Below are positions 18,192-28,161 of a stretch of 64,000 nucleotides of DNA, in pieces. The notes below the pieces were generated by a model. It made no database searches. It was not told the origin of the DNA and was given only the letters and a program-made list of their open reading frames with translations. Origin of the DNA: Flavobacteriaceae bacterium (GTDB lineage Bacteria > Bacteroidota > Bacteroidia > Flavobacteriales > Flavobacteriaceae). The stretch spans positions 1-64,000 of the forward strand of contig QXZA01000011.1 in NCBI GenBank assembly GCA_009886625.1, read 5' to 3'. Each line of letters begins with the position of its first letter. The stretch's first letter is position 1. Position numbers and translations under genes: made by a program.

Positions 18192-20330
18192 ATGCATAGA
18201 CCTATTTTAATTTCAAGTTTGATTTTTGTATTCCTATTCACAGCATGTAAAAACAAAATAAAAATGAACTTTGATACAAGTACTCAAGCTCCCACAGCAG
18301 AGCAGATTCCATACCAATTGAAGGAGCATGGCGATATTCGTGTTGATAATTACTATTGGATGAAGGAAAGGGACAATCCGGAGGTTATTGATTACTTGGA
18401 GCGCGAAAACGATTATTTCAATAAAATGACTACCGAAACTGACTCCTTTCGTAAGGATCTTTTTGAAGAACTAAAAAGCAGAATAAAAGAAGACGATGAA
18501 TCAGTTCCCTATTTTTATAATGGGTATTGGTACATTACCCGATTTGAACAGGGACAACAATATCCTATTTACATCCGTAAAAAAGAGGCTTTAACATCAC
18601 CTGAAGAAGTGCTATTTGACTGTAATGAAATGTCAAAAGGATTTGATTATTTCCGTTTGGTAGGTGTAAATGTAAGTCCAGACAACACTAAAGTTGTTTA
18701 TGGAATTGATACGGAATCGAGAAGGAAATACACCCTTTATGTAAAAGACCTACTGACTGAAACGATCTTACCTACTAAGATTGAAAATACAACAGGAGGC
18801 TCGGCTTGGACATCTGATAATGAACATTTTTTCTATGTTTACAAAAATCCGGAAACCCTTCGTTCGGAAAAAATTTACAGACATAATATCCTAGCCTCTG
18901 GCAATGAAGATCCATTGATATTTCATGAGAAAGATGAAACCTTTTCGGTGTATGTAAGAGAATCTAAATCGTTAGATTATGTTTTCATTTCTTCCTACAG
19001 TACCTTGACCACTGAACATCAGTTTATTAAGGCAGATAAGCCATTGGATGCGTTTCAATATATACAACCTAGAATCAGAGGCTTAGAATATAGTGTTGGG
19101 CAATTTGAAAATCATTTTTATATTTTGACAAACCATAATGATTCTAAGAATTTTAAAATTGTAAAAACTCCCATTGCATCTCCTTCTATAGAGCATTGGG
19201 AAACAATCTTGGAACATCGTGAAGATGTTTTACTTGAGGATTTCGAGATTTTTAAAGAATACTTTGTGATCACAGAGCGTGAACAGGGTTTGACAAAAAT
19301 AAGAATTCAACGTTGGGATCAAAAAGAAGACTATTTCTTACCCATCGATGGAGAGACCTATAGCCTTTATTCGGAATTTAATCCAAGTTTTGAAACTACA
19401 AAACTTCGATATGGATTTACCTCTCTCACCACACCCAGTAGTGTTTTTGAGTTTGATATGGCTGATCGTACCCAAACTTTGTTGAAGCAACAAGAAGTAA
19501 TGGATTCCAGTTTTGAAATCAAAAATTATGTTGAAAATAGAATTTGGGCTCCAACTAGAGATGGGGTGAAGATCCCCATGTCTGTAGTACATCACAAAGA
19601 CACCAAACTTAGCAAAGAAACACCTATTTTATTGTATGCCTATGGGTCTTACGGTTCCACAATTGATCCTAGATTTTCAAGCACACGTCTAAGCCTTTTG
19701 GACAGGGGCTTTGTTTTTGCAATTGCTCATATCAGGGGGAGTGAATTCCTAGGGAGAAATTGGTATGAAGAAGGAAAGTTATTAAAAAAGAAAAATACTT
19801 TTAATGATTTTATCGACTGCTCCAAATTTCTTATCGAGAATAATTACACCAGTCCTTCTCATCTTCACGCTTTAGGCGGTTCTGCTGGAGGTTTGCTTAT
19901 GGGTGTCATTGTAAATGAAGCTCCAGAATTGTATAGAAGTGTAATTGCAGCAGTACCTTTTGTAGACGTGGTGACTACTATGCTTGACTCAAGTATTCCA
20001 CTAACCACGGGAGAATATGATGAATGGGGAAACCCAAATGAAAAAGAATATTACGACTATATGAAATCCTATTCACCTTATGATAATGTAGAGGCTCAGG
20101 CTTATCCTAATTTGCTCATTACGGCGGGCTATCACGATTCTCAAGTTCAATACTGGGAGCCTGCCAAATGGGCTGCTAAATTAAGAACACTCAAAACAGA
20201 TGCAAATGTGTTGTTTTTAAACACAAATATGGAAGCAGGGCATAGTGGAGCTTCTGGTCGATTTGACGCTTTAAAAGAAACGGCAAAAGAGTTTGCTTTC
20301 ATGTTACAGTTAGAAGGTAAAGCTGAGTAA
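18192..20330 (+). CDS. S9A prolyl oligopeptidase family lipoprotein (oligopeptidase B-like)
   Basis: A 712-residue serine peptidase. The N-terminus is a lipoprotein signal (ILISSLIFVFLFTAC, lipobox FTAC), so the enzyme is probably anchored in an envelope membrane. A beta-propeller domain (about residues 60-420) precedes the alpha/beta hydrolase domain, which has the nucleophile elbow GGSAGG (about residue 562), the aspartate in GYHDSQVQYWEP and the histidine in AGHSG. The GGSAGGLL and YWEP features match oligopeptidase B, which cuts after basic residues in short peptides. The start follows the aldolase stop by one base. Confidence 0.9.
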   Translation: MHRPILISSLIFVFLFTACKNKIKMNFDTSTQAPTAEQIPYQLKEHGDIRVDNYYWMKERDNPEVIDYLERENDYFNKMTTETDSFRKDLFEELKSRIKEDDESVPYFYNGYWYITRFEQGQQYPIYIRKKEALTSPEEVLFDCNEMSKGFDYFRLVGVNVSPDNTKVVYGIDTESRRKYTLYVKDLLTETILPTKIENTTGGSAWTSDNEHFFYVYKNPETLRSEKIYRHNILASGNEDPLIFHEKDETFSVYVRESKSLDYVFISSYSTLTTEHQFIKADKPLDAFQYIQPRIRGLEYSVGQFENHFYILTNHNDSKNFKIVKTPIASPSIEHWETILEHREDVLLEDFEIFKEYFVITEREQGLTKIRIQRWDQKEDYFLPIDGETYSLYSEFNPSFETTKLRYGFTSLTTPSSVFEFDMADRTQTLLKQQEVMDSSFEIKNYVENRIWAPTRDGVKIPMSVVHHKDTKLSKETPILLYAYGSYGSTIDPRFSSTRLSLLDRGFVFAIAHIRGSEFLGRNWYEEGKLLKKKNTFNDFIDCSKFLIENNYTSPSHLHALGGSAGGLLMGVIVNEAPELYRSVIAAVPFVDVVTTMLDSSIPLTTGEYDEWGNPNEKEYYDYMKSYSPYDNVEAQAYPNLLITAGYHDSQVQYWEPAKWAAKLRTLKTDANVLFLNTNMEAGHSGASGRFDALKETAKEFAFMLQLEGKAE

Positions 20331-20341
20331 TTTATTTTGAT

Positions 20342-20349
20342 TAAATTTG
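20342..20349 (+). promoter_or_regulatory. -7 promoter box of the cysteine-synthase-like/oxoamine-synthase operon
   Basis: TAAATTTG is an exact TAnnTTTG, 25 nt before the ATG at 20375. It lies in the 44-bp gap after the oligopeptidase gene. No -33 TTG stands at the usual distance. Confidence 0.45.
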
Positions 20350-20374
20350 CATAAAATTTGTTTTATATAATAGT

Positions 20375-21430
20375 ATGAATAACCATGTGAAACCCTATCA
20401 AAATGTATTAGAGTTGATAGGAAACACCCCTCTAATCAAATTAAACAATATTGTGAAAGGATACGAGGGAACATTTTATGCTAAGTTTGAGGCGTTTAAT
20501 CCTGGACACTCCAACAAAGACAGAATTGCGATTCATATTATAGAGGAGGCAGAGCGAAGAGGTATTTTAAATCCTGGCGCTACAATTATTGAAACTACCT
20601 CTGGAAACACGGGCTTCAGTTTGGCTATGGTTTCTATGATTAAAGGATATAATTGTATACTCGCTGTTAGTTCAAAATCATCTAAGGATAAAATTAATAT
20701 GTTGAGTTCCATGGGAGCTCAGGTACACGTGTGCCCTGCCAATGTTGCCGCAGATGATCCAAGATCATATTATCAGGTTGCCAAGCGATTACACAGTGAA
20801 ATGAAAGAATCGGTGTATATAAACCAATACTTTAATGATTTAAATGTTGAAGCACACTACAAATCAACAGGTCCAGAAATATGGAAACAAACAAATGGAG
20901 AAATTACACATTTGGTGGCAAGTAGTGGAACAGGAGGTACAATTTCAGGATGTGCGAAGTATTTAAAAGAAGTTAACCCAGATATTACCATTATTGGAGT
21001 TGACGCTTATGGATCAGTCTTGAAAAAATACCACGAGACTAAAGAGTTTGATACAAATGAAATTTATCCCTACCGAATTGAAGGCTTGGGCAAAAATTTG
21101 ATTCCAACAGCAACTCACTTCGATTTGATTGATTTATTTGTTAAAGTTACAGACGAAGAAAGCGCCCATAGAGCACGTAGAGTGACACGTTCGGAAGGCA
21201 TGTTTGTTGGATATACTTCTGGTGCTGCCATGCAGGCGGTACATCAATTGGCAGAAGAAAATTATTTTGATAAAGACAGTAAAGTTGTAGTCGTTTTTCC
21301 AGATCACGGATCACGCTACATGAGTAAGATATATAGCGAAGATTGGATGGAGGAGCAAGGTTTTTTTGATACCGACAATGAATCACAACATAACATAGAG
21401 TACATAAAAGATATTACAGACAAGAAATGA
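20375..21430 (+). CDS. Cysteine synthase-family PLP enzyme; candidate cysteate synthase
   Basis: A 351-residue fold-type II PLP enzyme. Seen are [10 protein letters not shown] at the start, the Schiff-base lysine in SNKDRIA (about residue 49), the TSGNTG substrate loop and the phosphate-binding SGTGGT. It lacks heme-binding and regulatory CBS domains but has a C-terminal extension of about 40 residues. The family covers O-acetylserine sulfhydrylase, cystathionine synthase and relatives. It overlaps an alpha-oxoamine synthase gene by 4 bp. In sulfonolipid-making Bacteroidota a cysteine-synthase-like cysteate synthase acts just before such an enzyme, so cysteate synthesis is the leading inference. 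Plain cysteine synthase remains possible. Confidence 0.82.
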   Translation: MNNHVKPYQNVLELIGNTPLIKLNNIVKGYEGTFYAKFEAFNPGHSNKDRIAIHIIEEAERRGILNPGATIIETTSGNTGFSLAMVSMIKGYNCILAVSSKSSKDKINMLSSMGAQVHVCPANVAADDPRSYYQVAKRLHSEMKESVYINQYFNDLNVEAHYKSTGPEIWKQTNGEITHLVASSGTGGTISGCAKYLKEVNPDITIIGVDAYGSVLKKYHETKEFDTNEIYPYRIEGLGKNLIPTATHFDLIDLFVKVTDEESAHRARRVTRSEGMFVGYTSGAAMQAVHQLAEENYFDKDSKVVVVFPDHGSRYMSKIYSEDWMEEQGFFDTDNESQHNIEYIKDITDKK

Positions 21431-22689
21431 GAGATTTATTTGATAGAATACATGTCAATAAGGGACCATTAGGAAAATGGGCTTCACAAGCAGAAGGCTA
21501 TTTTGTTTTTCCGAAATTGGAGGGACCTATTTCCAACCGAATGAAGTTTAAGGGAAAAGAAGTGATTACCTGGAGTGTCAATGATTATTTGGGCCTTGCT
21601 AATCACCCTGAGGTTCGTGAAGTCGATGCACAAGCAGCCACTGAATTTGGTTCAGCATATCCTATGGGAGCTAGAATGATGTCTGGTCATACAGAATTAC
21701 ACGAACAATTGGAAAACGAATTAGCTGAGTTTGTTGATAAGGAATCTGCTTATCTACTAAATTTTGGCTATCAAGGAATTCTTTCAACGATTGATACTTT
21801 AGTGAGTAAGGATGATGTTATTGTTTATGATGTTGATGCACATGCCTGTATTGTTGATGGAGTTCGTTTGCATTTAGGAAAGCGTTTCACCTACAAGCAC
21901 AATGATATTGAAAGTTTAGAAAAGAACTTACAACGTGCGACTAAAGTTGCTGAACAAACCGGAGGAGGGATTTTAGTTATTTCTGAAGGGGTATTTGGGA
22001 TGCGAGGACAACAAGGTTGTCTAAAAGAAATTGTTGCTTTAAAAGAGAAGTATAATTTCCGCTTTCTCGTGGACGATGCACATGGTTTTGGAACTTTAGG
22101 TGAAAATGGAAAAGGAGCAGGAAACGAGCAAGGAATTCAAGACGAAATTGATGTTTACTTTGCCACTTTTGCTAAATCTATGGCCTCTACAGGTGCCTTT
22201 GTAGCTGCTGACAAAGAAATAATTGATTACTTGAAGTACAATATGCGTTCGCAAATGTTTGCCAAGTCACTTCAAATGCAATTAGTAAAGGGCGCTTTAA
22301 AGCGATTGGATATGCTTAGAACACGCCCTCAGTTTAAAGCTAAACTTTGGGAAAATGTAAATGCACTTCAAGACGGACTCAAAGCCAGCGGTTTTGATAT
22401 TGGAACTACTCAAAGTTGTGTTACTCCAGTTTATCTTAAGGGAAGCATACCTGAAGCAATGGCATTAGTAAAGGATTTACGTGAAAATTATGGAATTTTC
22501 TGTTCTATAGTAGTTTATCCTGTGATTCCTAAAGGCTTGATTTTATTACGTCTTATCCCAACTGCTACACATACATTAGAAGATGTTAGAGTGACCCTTG
22601 AGGCTTTTTCTGGAATTAGAGAAAAGTTAGAAAACGGAACCTACAAGCGACTTTCAGAAGCAGTGATGGCAGCTGTAGGAGATAAATAG
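21427..22689 (+). CDS. Alpha-oxoamine synthase family protein; candidate cysteate acyltransferase
   Basis: A 420-residue fold-type I PLP enzyme related to serine palmitoyltransferase, KBL and BioF. Seen are [13 protein letters not shown], the [12 protein letters not shown] loop, [13 protein letters not shown] and the PLP lysine in [13 protein letters not shown]. Such enzymes condense an amino acid with an acyl thioester and lose CO2. Coupling to the upstream cysteate-synthase-like gene (ATGA overlap) suggests condensation of cysteate with a fatty acyl chain, the entry to capnine-type sulfonolipids. Serine palmitoyltransferase or glycine C-acetyltransferase activity are alternatives. It converges with dnaN, 15 bp apart. 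Confidence 0.8.
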   Translation: MRDLFDRIHVNKGPLGKWASQAEGYFVFPKLEGPISNRMKFKGKEVITWSVNDYLGLANHPEVREVDAQAATEFGSAYPMGARMMSGHTELHEQLENELAEFVDKESAYLLNFGYQGILSTIDTLVSKDDVIVYDVDAHACIVDGVRLHLGKRFTYKHNDIESLEKNLQRATKVAEQTGGGILVISEGVFGMRGQQGCLKEIVALKEKYNFRFLVDDAHGFGTLGENGKGAGNEQGIQDEIDVYFATFAKSMASTGAFVAADKEIIDYLKYNMRSQMFAKSLQMQLVKGALKRLDMLRTRPQFKAKLWENVNALQDGLKASGFDIGTTQSCVTPVYLKGSIPEAMALVKDLRENYGIFCSIVVYPVIPKGLILLRLIPTATHTLEDVRVTLEAFSGIREKLENGTYKRLSEAVMAAVGDK

Positions 22690-22704
22690 GCTTGCACTAA
22701 ATTT

Positions 22705-23823
22705 TTATTCATTGAGCATTACCGGCATAACTAACATGGTAACATGCTCTCCTTCTTCCTTATGATCAAGTGGAGTCAGTATTCCGGCTCTGTTAGGTAA
22801 TGACATGGAGAGCTTAATCTGGTCACATTCCATATTGTTAAGCATTTCAATTAAGAAACGAGAATTGAACCCAATTTGAATGTCATCTCCTTGATAATCA
22901 CAATCAAGACGTTCTTCGGCACTGTTGCTGTAATCAAAATCTTCGGCTGAAACCTGTAATGCCGCTCCAGCAATCTTTAAGCGGATTTGATGGGTTGTCT
23001 TATTAGAAAAGATACTTACCCTTCGAACAGAATTTAAAAAGCTGACACGACTTACTTGCATTTGATTGGGATTTTCTTTTGGAATTACCGCTTCATAATT
23101 TGGGTATTTCCCATCAATCAATCTACAAGTTAACGTAGATTCCCCATATCGGAACTGTGCATTTGTATCATTGTATTCAATCGAGATATCTTCTGATATA
23201 GTCTGTAAAATTCCTTTTAAAAGCTGCAGCGGTTTTTTGGGCATAATAAACTCTGAGGTATCATTAGCTTTGACATCACTACGAGTGTATTTCACTAACT
23301 TATGCGCATCGGTTGCGACAAAAGTGAGGGATTCTGTAGAAAATTGAAAAAAGACTCCACTCATGACAGGGCGTAAATCATCGTTTCCACTTGCAAATAA
23401 TGTATTGTTGATTGCAGTGTGTAAAACATCACTTTGTATTATGGTTGTTTTTGCATCACTTACTGAAGCCGCTTTAGGGAATTCATTTCCTTCTGCATAA
23501 GCAACCGCATATTTACCATTATTAGCACTAATTTCAACTGTGTTTTTTTCAGTTTTAATAAAAGTTAAGGGTTGTTCAGGAAATGTTTTTAACGTATCAA
23601 GTAATAGCCTTGCAGGAAGAGCAACCATACTATTGCTTTCAGATTCCACTGTTATTTTTGTAGAAAAAGTAGTTTCCAAATCAGAAGCAGTAAGTGTGAG
23701 ACTGTTTCCATTGATTTCAAAGAGAAAGTTGTCTAAAATAGGGAGAGTGTTTGTACTGTTTATTACTCCTCCTAACATTTGGAGTTCCTTGAGTAGGGCT
23801 GCACTGGAAACTATAAATTTCAT
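22705..23823 (-). CDS. dnaN: DNA polymerase III sliding clamp, beta subunit
   Basis: A ring-shaped processivity factor. The 372 residues form three clamp domains: MKFIVSSAALLKELQMLGGVI at the start, then VSDAKTTI, SGVFFQFS and AHKLVKYTR in domain 2, and a C-terminal VMPVMLNE tail that lines the protein-binding pocket (compare MPMR/L ends in other clamps). It is not next to dnaA or gyrB here, as is common in Bacteroidota. Confidence 0.95.
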   Translation of the reverse strand: MKFIVSSAALLKELQMLGGVINSTNTLPILDNFLFEINGNSLTLTASDLETTFSTKITVESESNSMVALPARLLLDTLKTFPEQPLTFIKTEKNTVEISANNGKYAVAYAEGNEFPKAASVSDAKTTIIQSDVLHTAINNTLFASGNDDLRPVMSGVFFQFSTESLTFVATDAHKLVKYTRSDVKANDTSEFIMPKKPLQLLKGILQTISEDISIEYNDTNAQFRYGESTLTCRLIDGKYPNYEAVIPKENPNQMQVSRVSFLNSVRRVSIFSNKTTHQIRLKIAGAALQVSAEDFDYSNSAEERLDCDYQGDDIQIGFNSRFLIEMLNNMECDQIKLSMSLPNRAGILTPLDHKEEGEHVTMLVMPVMLNE

Positions 23824-23839
23824 AAGAATTGATTTATCT

Positions 23840-23847
23840 CAAAGATA
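23840..23847 (-). promoter_or_regulatory. -7 promoter box of dnaN
   Basis: The minus strand reads TATCTTTG, an exact TAnnTTTG, 16 nt before the dnaN ATG. A weak TTTTA lies about 19 nt upstream of it. The box falls in the 63-bp gap between dnaN and the gldFG gene. Confidence 0.5.
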
Positions 23848-23886
23848 TTTTAAATGCATTGAATCCTAAAAGAAACTTATCAACAG

Positions 23887-26274
23887 TTATACCTTCAACT
23901 GTTTACTTCTTATGATCTGATTTATCCCGCCAATTCCGAATCCGAGCAGTAAGGGGAGGAGTAAAAGACATACCTTCCAAAAGGAGGCATTTTGAATGAC
24001 GTTATTCTCATCTAAAAAAGCAACCTTCCAAGTTTTCTTTCTTAAGGCTAAACGCTCTTCGTTGGAGGTTAAGTAGTGGATTCCATTAATGATGAGGTCT
24101 TTGTTAGAATAAAAATTATTGGTCCATTTATCATACCCCAAACTCAAGGGTTGTCCTTTTTCGATTTGATTCTCTGCCAAATTCCCATCGCCATAGAAAA
24201 GGAGTTTTATGATTCCACTTTCTTTGTTCTTGTTCAAAGAAAGGGGTTTAATACGATTGGAGAATAAAGATTTTTTTTCTCCTTCAATCAATATACCAAA
24301 AATTTTGGAGGGTTCATTAAATTGGGAAGGTTGTATTTTCTCTACCACCTGTTCTAAATTAACCAATGCAGGTACAGGAACTGTTTTTGTGAACTTAGAC
24401 GATTGTAGGAGTATTGTTTTTTTTAAGGCATTGGGAAGGGTGTCAATTGGACTGATAAATTGAGTAAGTACTGGACCGAGATCTTTACCAATAATATTGG
24501 TATTTTCTGGGACTGGTAAAGGATAATAGGGCCAAGGATAGGGAATGTACTGACTGTTTTCACCACTTCCGCTTGCCAATACAATGGGTGCACTGTAGAG
24601 ATCTTTTACCAATTCTTTGCGGAGACGAATACCAAAATTAAAAAAATAATCATCCAGATTGAGTTCTTTTGGAAAACCATAGGTCTTGCCTTCTAAATTA
24701 AAAAGACTATCCCTATCAATACTAAGTCCATTTACTAGCCAAAATTGTTTTCCACCTGCTAGAGCATGTTGATCCAGAATGTATTTTTCCGCTTGAGTAA
24801 ACACTTCTTTGGGATTAGAAATGAATAATGCTTCAAAACGATTTAAGTTATCTAAACTTTGTTTAGCACTTACGCCTTCTTTTTTTAAATCAAAGGCAGC
24901 AAGATTGTAATACGGACTGAGGCTTTGAAGTAAGTCAGCAAGTTTGATGTCTTCAGAGGTTTTGTGTGAAGTTAGTACAGCAAGCTTTTGCTTTTCTTTG
25001 AGTGTAATCTTGTGAATACCGTCCATAATTTGATATTCCAATTGTTGTAAAGAACGCACTAGTTTTTGGTTCTCACTATCTCCCAATTGTTTTTGAAGTA
25101 GGGGAATACGTTCAGAACGTTCCCCACTATTGACAATGATCCAAGGGAATATTAAATTTTCATTTCTTTTCCCTTCTTTGTTTTCAACTATAATTTCGGG
25201 AGTCATTCCATAGGCTTGCATTTCCTTCACTACTTCTTCTGTAGAGCCAAGTTCAAAAGGATCATTATAACTTATAATAAATTGATTTGATTGCTTTTGA
25301 AGTTGGTTTAGAAAAGCATCTAATTCGTTTCTAAAACGCAAATAAGGCCCAGGCAATTCTCCAGAAAGAAAAACATCCAACCGTATAGGCTCATCTATTG
25401 CTTTGAGTTTTAATAGTGTGCTATCTGAAAGACTATAACGTTTGTCTTGCGTAAGATCGATTTGAGTATCTGAAAAAGAATTAAGCTGTATGAGGATTAG
25501 AGTGGACAGTAAAAGGAGTAAAGGAGTTTTGATTCCTATCAAAGTGCTTTCCTTTTTTTGTATGAATTGTATTCCTAAAAGCGATAGAGCGCTTAAAAAA
25601 CCAATAAAATAGAGAATTGTTTTTAAAGTCAAAACACCTCTGCTAATACTCAGATAATGAGCCTGAACACCTATTTCTCCTATTATTTTGTAGAGCATAT
25701 TATTTGTAGTAAAATCAGCGAGAAAGGCCCATAAATAAAAATGGGTGAAACAGGTCAAAACTGCTACTAAAAAGGAAGCCACTTGATTTTTAAAGAGAAG
25801 AGATCCAAGCATACTGATTGCCATGAACAAAAGACTAATGAGGATCAAACCTAAGTAGGATCCAGAAAGGCTCCCAAGATCCAAAGAGGAGTTGGACTCC
25901 AATAATGATTCAATAGCAATCAAATGAATGATTGTTGGTGCTAGTGCAATCGAAAACACAATAAAAACACCAAGAAATTTTCCTAAATAAATTTCCCAGG
26001 AGAGTAAGGGTTTTGTCAAAAGTAATTCAAATGTTCCACTTGCTTTTTCTTCAGAAAAGCTTCGCATACATAAAGTGGGTATGAGAATCATAAAAAACCA
26101 AGGTGACAATTCAAAAAAGGGAGTAAAATCTCCAAATCCAGAATTTAAAATATTGAATGGAGTATCAAAAAACCACAACACTAGAGTGTTGATAATTAAA
26201 TAACTTCCTATGATCAAATAGCCTATGGGACTACTGAAGAAAAAACGCAACTCTCTTTTTGCAATGGTCCACAT
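23887..26274 (-). CDS. GldF-GldG fusion, gliding-motility ABC transporter permease/accessory protein
   Basis: A 795-residue protein joining two proteins that are separate in Flavobacterium johnsoniae. Residues ~1-240 are the GldF permease: REL-x-x-FFSSPIGY, six hydrophobic segments, and the MRSFSEEKASGTFELLLTKP loop. The rest is GldG: an anchoring helix, then DLTQDKRYSLSDST, a long periplasmic region and a final C-terminal helix (CLLLLPLLLGFGIGG). Together with GldA ATPase they are needed for gliding in F. johnsoniae. The ATG at 26274 is one base after the DUF62 stop; the TTG at 26283 is a less likely start. There is no stop or frameshift at the junction. Confidence 0.88.
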   Translation of the reverse strand: MWTIAKRELRFFFSSPIGYLIIGSYLIINTLVLWFFDTPFNILNSGFGDFTPFFELSPWFFMILIPTLCMRSFSEEKASGTFELLLTKPLLSWEIYLGKFLGVFIVFSIALAPTIIHLIAIESLLESNSSLDLGSLSGSYLGLILISLLFMAISMLGSLLFKNQVASFLVAVLTCFTHFYLWAFLADFTTNNMLYKIIGEIGVQAHYLSISRGVLTLKTILYFIGFLSALSLLGIQFIQKKESTLIGIKTPLLLLLSTLILIQLNSFSDTQIDLTQDKRYSLSDSTLLKLKAIDEPIRLDVFLSGELPGPYLRFRNELDAFLNQLQKQSNQFIISYNDPFELGSTEEVVKEMQAYGMTPEIIVENKEGKRNENLIFPWIIVNSGERSERIPLLQKQLGDSENQKLVRSLQQLEYQIMDGIHKITLKEKQKLAVLTSHKTSEDIKLADLLQSLSPYYNLAAFDLKKEGVSAKQSLDNLNRFEALFISNPKEVFTQAEKYILDQHALAGGKQFWLVNGLSIDRDSLFNLEGKTYGFPKELNLDDYFFNFGIRLRKELVKDLYSAPIVLASGSGENSQYIPYPWPYYPLPVPENTNIIGKDLGPVLTQFISPIDTLPNALKKTILLQSSKFTKTVPVPALVNLEQVVEKIQPSQFNEPSKIFGILIEGEKKSLFSNRIKPLSLNKNKESGIIKLLFYGDGNLAENQIEKGQPLSLGYDKWTNNFYSNKDLIINGIHYLTSNEERLALRKKTWKVAFLDENNVIQNASFWKVCLLLLPLLLGFGIGGINQIIRSKQLKV

Positions 26275-26275
26275 A

Positions 26276-27106
26276 TTAATCAAATTTTATTGTTACAGGA
26301 TCACGATAGTCCAATCCAAAAAGGGAACTCGCACTTCCCACTGTAAGAGGGTTACTTTTATAAACTGCCAATTCTAAATGTCCTGCAGAGTTGAAAATGG
26401 CAAGTTTCTTTCCATCTTCCTCCCGTTTTTCTTTTGGCAAATTAAAGTCAATTGCCTCACTATAGCTTTGATGAATTTTGCGGAATTTAACGGTTCTAGC
26501 AAAAATAGTAAAGCTTCGTGTTTTACCAATTTCTCTAAAAAGCTTATTCGTGATATTGGTGACAACATTTCCATAATTGTCTATGTAAATTACACTTCCA
26601 AGGATCTGATTGCTTTCTTGATTGATTACAGGTTTGACATTTGTCAGTTCTCGAATTGAGTTGATAGGAGTTCCAATGACTTCCAACGCCCCCTTTCTAG
26701 TTAGGTGTGCAGCAACATGAATGAATACATCCAATAAAGGAAAAGAAGTGACTACAGAATTGTGAATGTTTATAGCAACTGTTTTTTTTGCCTTAAATTC
26801 TTCTTTTATAAGGGAGAAAATACCATTGTCTGCGCCAATAAAAAAATGGCCTTCAAATTCCATAGCCAAATGAATGTTTTCTGGAGTCAGTTCAGACTCT
26901 ACACCAATGATATGTATACTTCCTTTTGGGAAAGCAGTAAATGCATTTTTTAGTATGTAAGCAGTTTCAGAATGATTGTAGGGTGAAATTTGATGCGAAA
27001 TATCAATAATAGTGGCCTCTGGTATATGGTTGAGTAAAGCCGCTTTTATTACTGCTAATGAATAATCTTTATGGCCAAAATCGGTAGTCAACGTAATGAT
27101 GGTCAT
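26276..27106 (-). CDS. SAM hydroxide adenosyltransferase (DUF62)
   Basis: A 276-residue protein of the fluorinase/chlorinase fold. Members without halide activity hydrolyse S-adenosylmethionine to adenosine and methionine. Seen are ITLTTDFGHKDYSLAVIKAAL at the N-terminus (TDFG plus the Asp that binds ribose), the ISHQISPYN segment, GADNGIFSL and IYIDNYGNVVTNI in the C-terminal domain. It is translationally coupled to the gldFG gene downstream (1 bp apart). The functional link, if any, is unknown. Confidence 0.87.
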   Translation of the reverse strand: MTIITLTTDFGHKDYSLAVIKAALLNHIPEATIIDISHQISPYNHSETAYILKNAFTAFPKGSIHIIGVESELTPENIHLAMEFEGHFFIGADNGIFSLIKEEFKAKKTVAINIHNSVVTSFPLLDVFIHVAAHLTRKGALEVIGTPINSIRELTNVKPVINQESNQILGSVIYIDNYGNVVTNITNKLFREIGKTRSFTIFARTVKFRKIHQSYSEAIDFNLPKEKREEDGKKLAIFNSAGHLELAVYKSNPLTVGSASSLFGLDYRDPVTIKFD

Positions 27107-27205
27107 AAACTAAAAAATCTAATATTAATTAAGTAAAATTATTCTATTTTTATACGCGGGCTCATCTCTGCATAACAAAAATAATTTATTTTAAACTACT
27201 AGCCT

Positions 27206-28159
27206 TTGAATGAAATAAAAATTGATTTATCCGAAATCAATATTCAAGATTTTTTTGGAGATCAAAATGTTAATATTGTAAAGCTTCGTACCTATTTTCC
27301 AAAGCTTAAAATTGTAGCCAGAGGCAATTCCTTTAAAGCCTATGGTGAAGAGGCTCAGTTAGTTGAATTTGAAAAAAGAGTGGCTATGTTGATCGCTCAC
27401 TTTGGAAAATTTAATATTTTAAACGAAGAAATTATTGATCGGATTTTTTTGGCAGGAAACGAAGAAAATATTGAATTAAACAAAGGAACGGAAATTCCCA
27501 TTTTGCATGGAGTAGGGGGGCGAATTATCAAAGCGAAAACATTCAACCAAAAACGTTTGGTGGAATCCATGAGAAAGAACGATTTGGTTTTTGCCATTGG
27601 ACCTGCTGGGACAGGTAAGACCTATACTGGAGTTGCCCTTGCGGTAAATGCTTTAAAGGAAAAGCAAGTAAAACGCATAGTACTTACCCGTCCCGCAGTT
27701 GAAGCAGGAGAGAATCTTGGATTTCTCCCGGGTGACTTAAATGAAAAGTTGGACCCATACATGCAGCCGCTTTATGATGCATTGCGAGACATGATTCCCA
27801 GTGAAAAACTTAAAAGTCACATTGAAAAAGGAATTATTCAAATAGCTCCTTTGGCTTTTATGCGTGGAAGGACCCTTGACAATGCCTTTGTGATTCTTGA
27901 CGAAGCTCAAAATACCACTCATGCACAAATGAAAATGTTTTTGACACGTATGGGGAAGAATGCAAAATTTATGATCACAGGTGACCCAGGTCAAATTGAT
28001 TTGCCAAGGCGTGTTATTTCTGGTTTGAAAGAAGCGCTTTTAATTTTAAAAAACACCTCAGGAATTGGAATCATTTATCTGGATGATAAGGATGTCATCA
28101 GACACCCGCTCGTGAAGAAAGTAATTGAGGCCTATAAAAATATTGAACACGATAATTAA
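27206..28159 (+). CDS. PhoH family ATPase (PhoH/PhoL)
   Basis: A 317-residue protein. An N-terminal KH-like stretch ([17 protein letters not shown]) precedes a P-loop ATPase with Walker A GPAGTGKT, Walker [10 protein letters not shown], and the TRPAVEAGE and [10 protein letters not shown] motifs typical of PhoH. The family is linked to RNA metabolism and ribosome maturation. The N-terminus starts with TTG at 27206 (second residue Asn); no in-frame ATG precedes the conserved region. purC begins 2 bp after the stop. Confidence 0.88.
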   Translation: MNEIKIDLSEINIQDFFGDQNVNIVKLRTYFPKLKIVARGNSFKAYGEEAQLVEFEKRVAMLIAHFGKFNILNEEIIDRIFLAGNEENIELNKGTEIPILHGVGGRIIKAKTFNQKRLVESMRKNDLVFAIGPAGTGKTYTGVALAVNALKEKQVKRIVLTRPAVEAGENLGFLPGDLNEKLDPYMQPLYDALRDMIPSEKLKSHIEKGIIQIAPLAFMRGRTLDNAFVILDEAQNTTHAQMKMFLTRMGKNAKFMITGDPGQIDLPRRVISGLKEALLILKNTSGIGIIYLDDKDVIRHPLVKKVIEAYKNIEHDN

Positions 28160-28161
28160 CT

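Noticed and set aside
26276-27106. Fluorinase or chlorinase
   Set aside because: The fold is shared, but the gene is a housekeeping-type DUF62 relative and no halogenation genes are nearby; SAM hydrolase is the better call.
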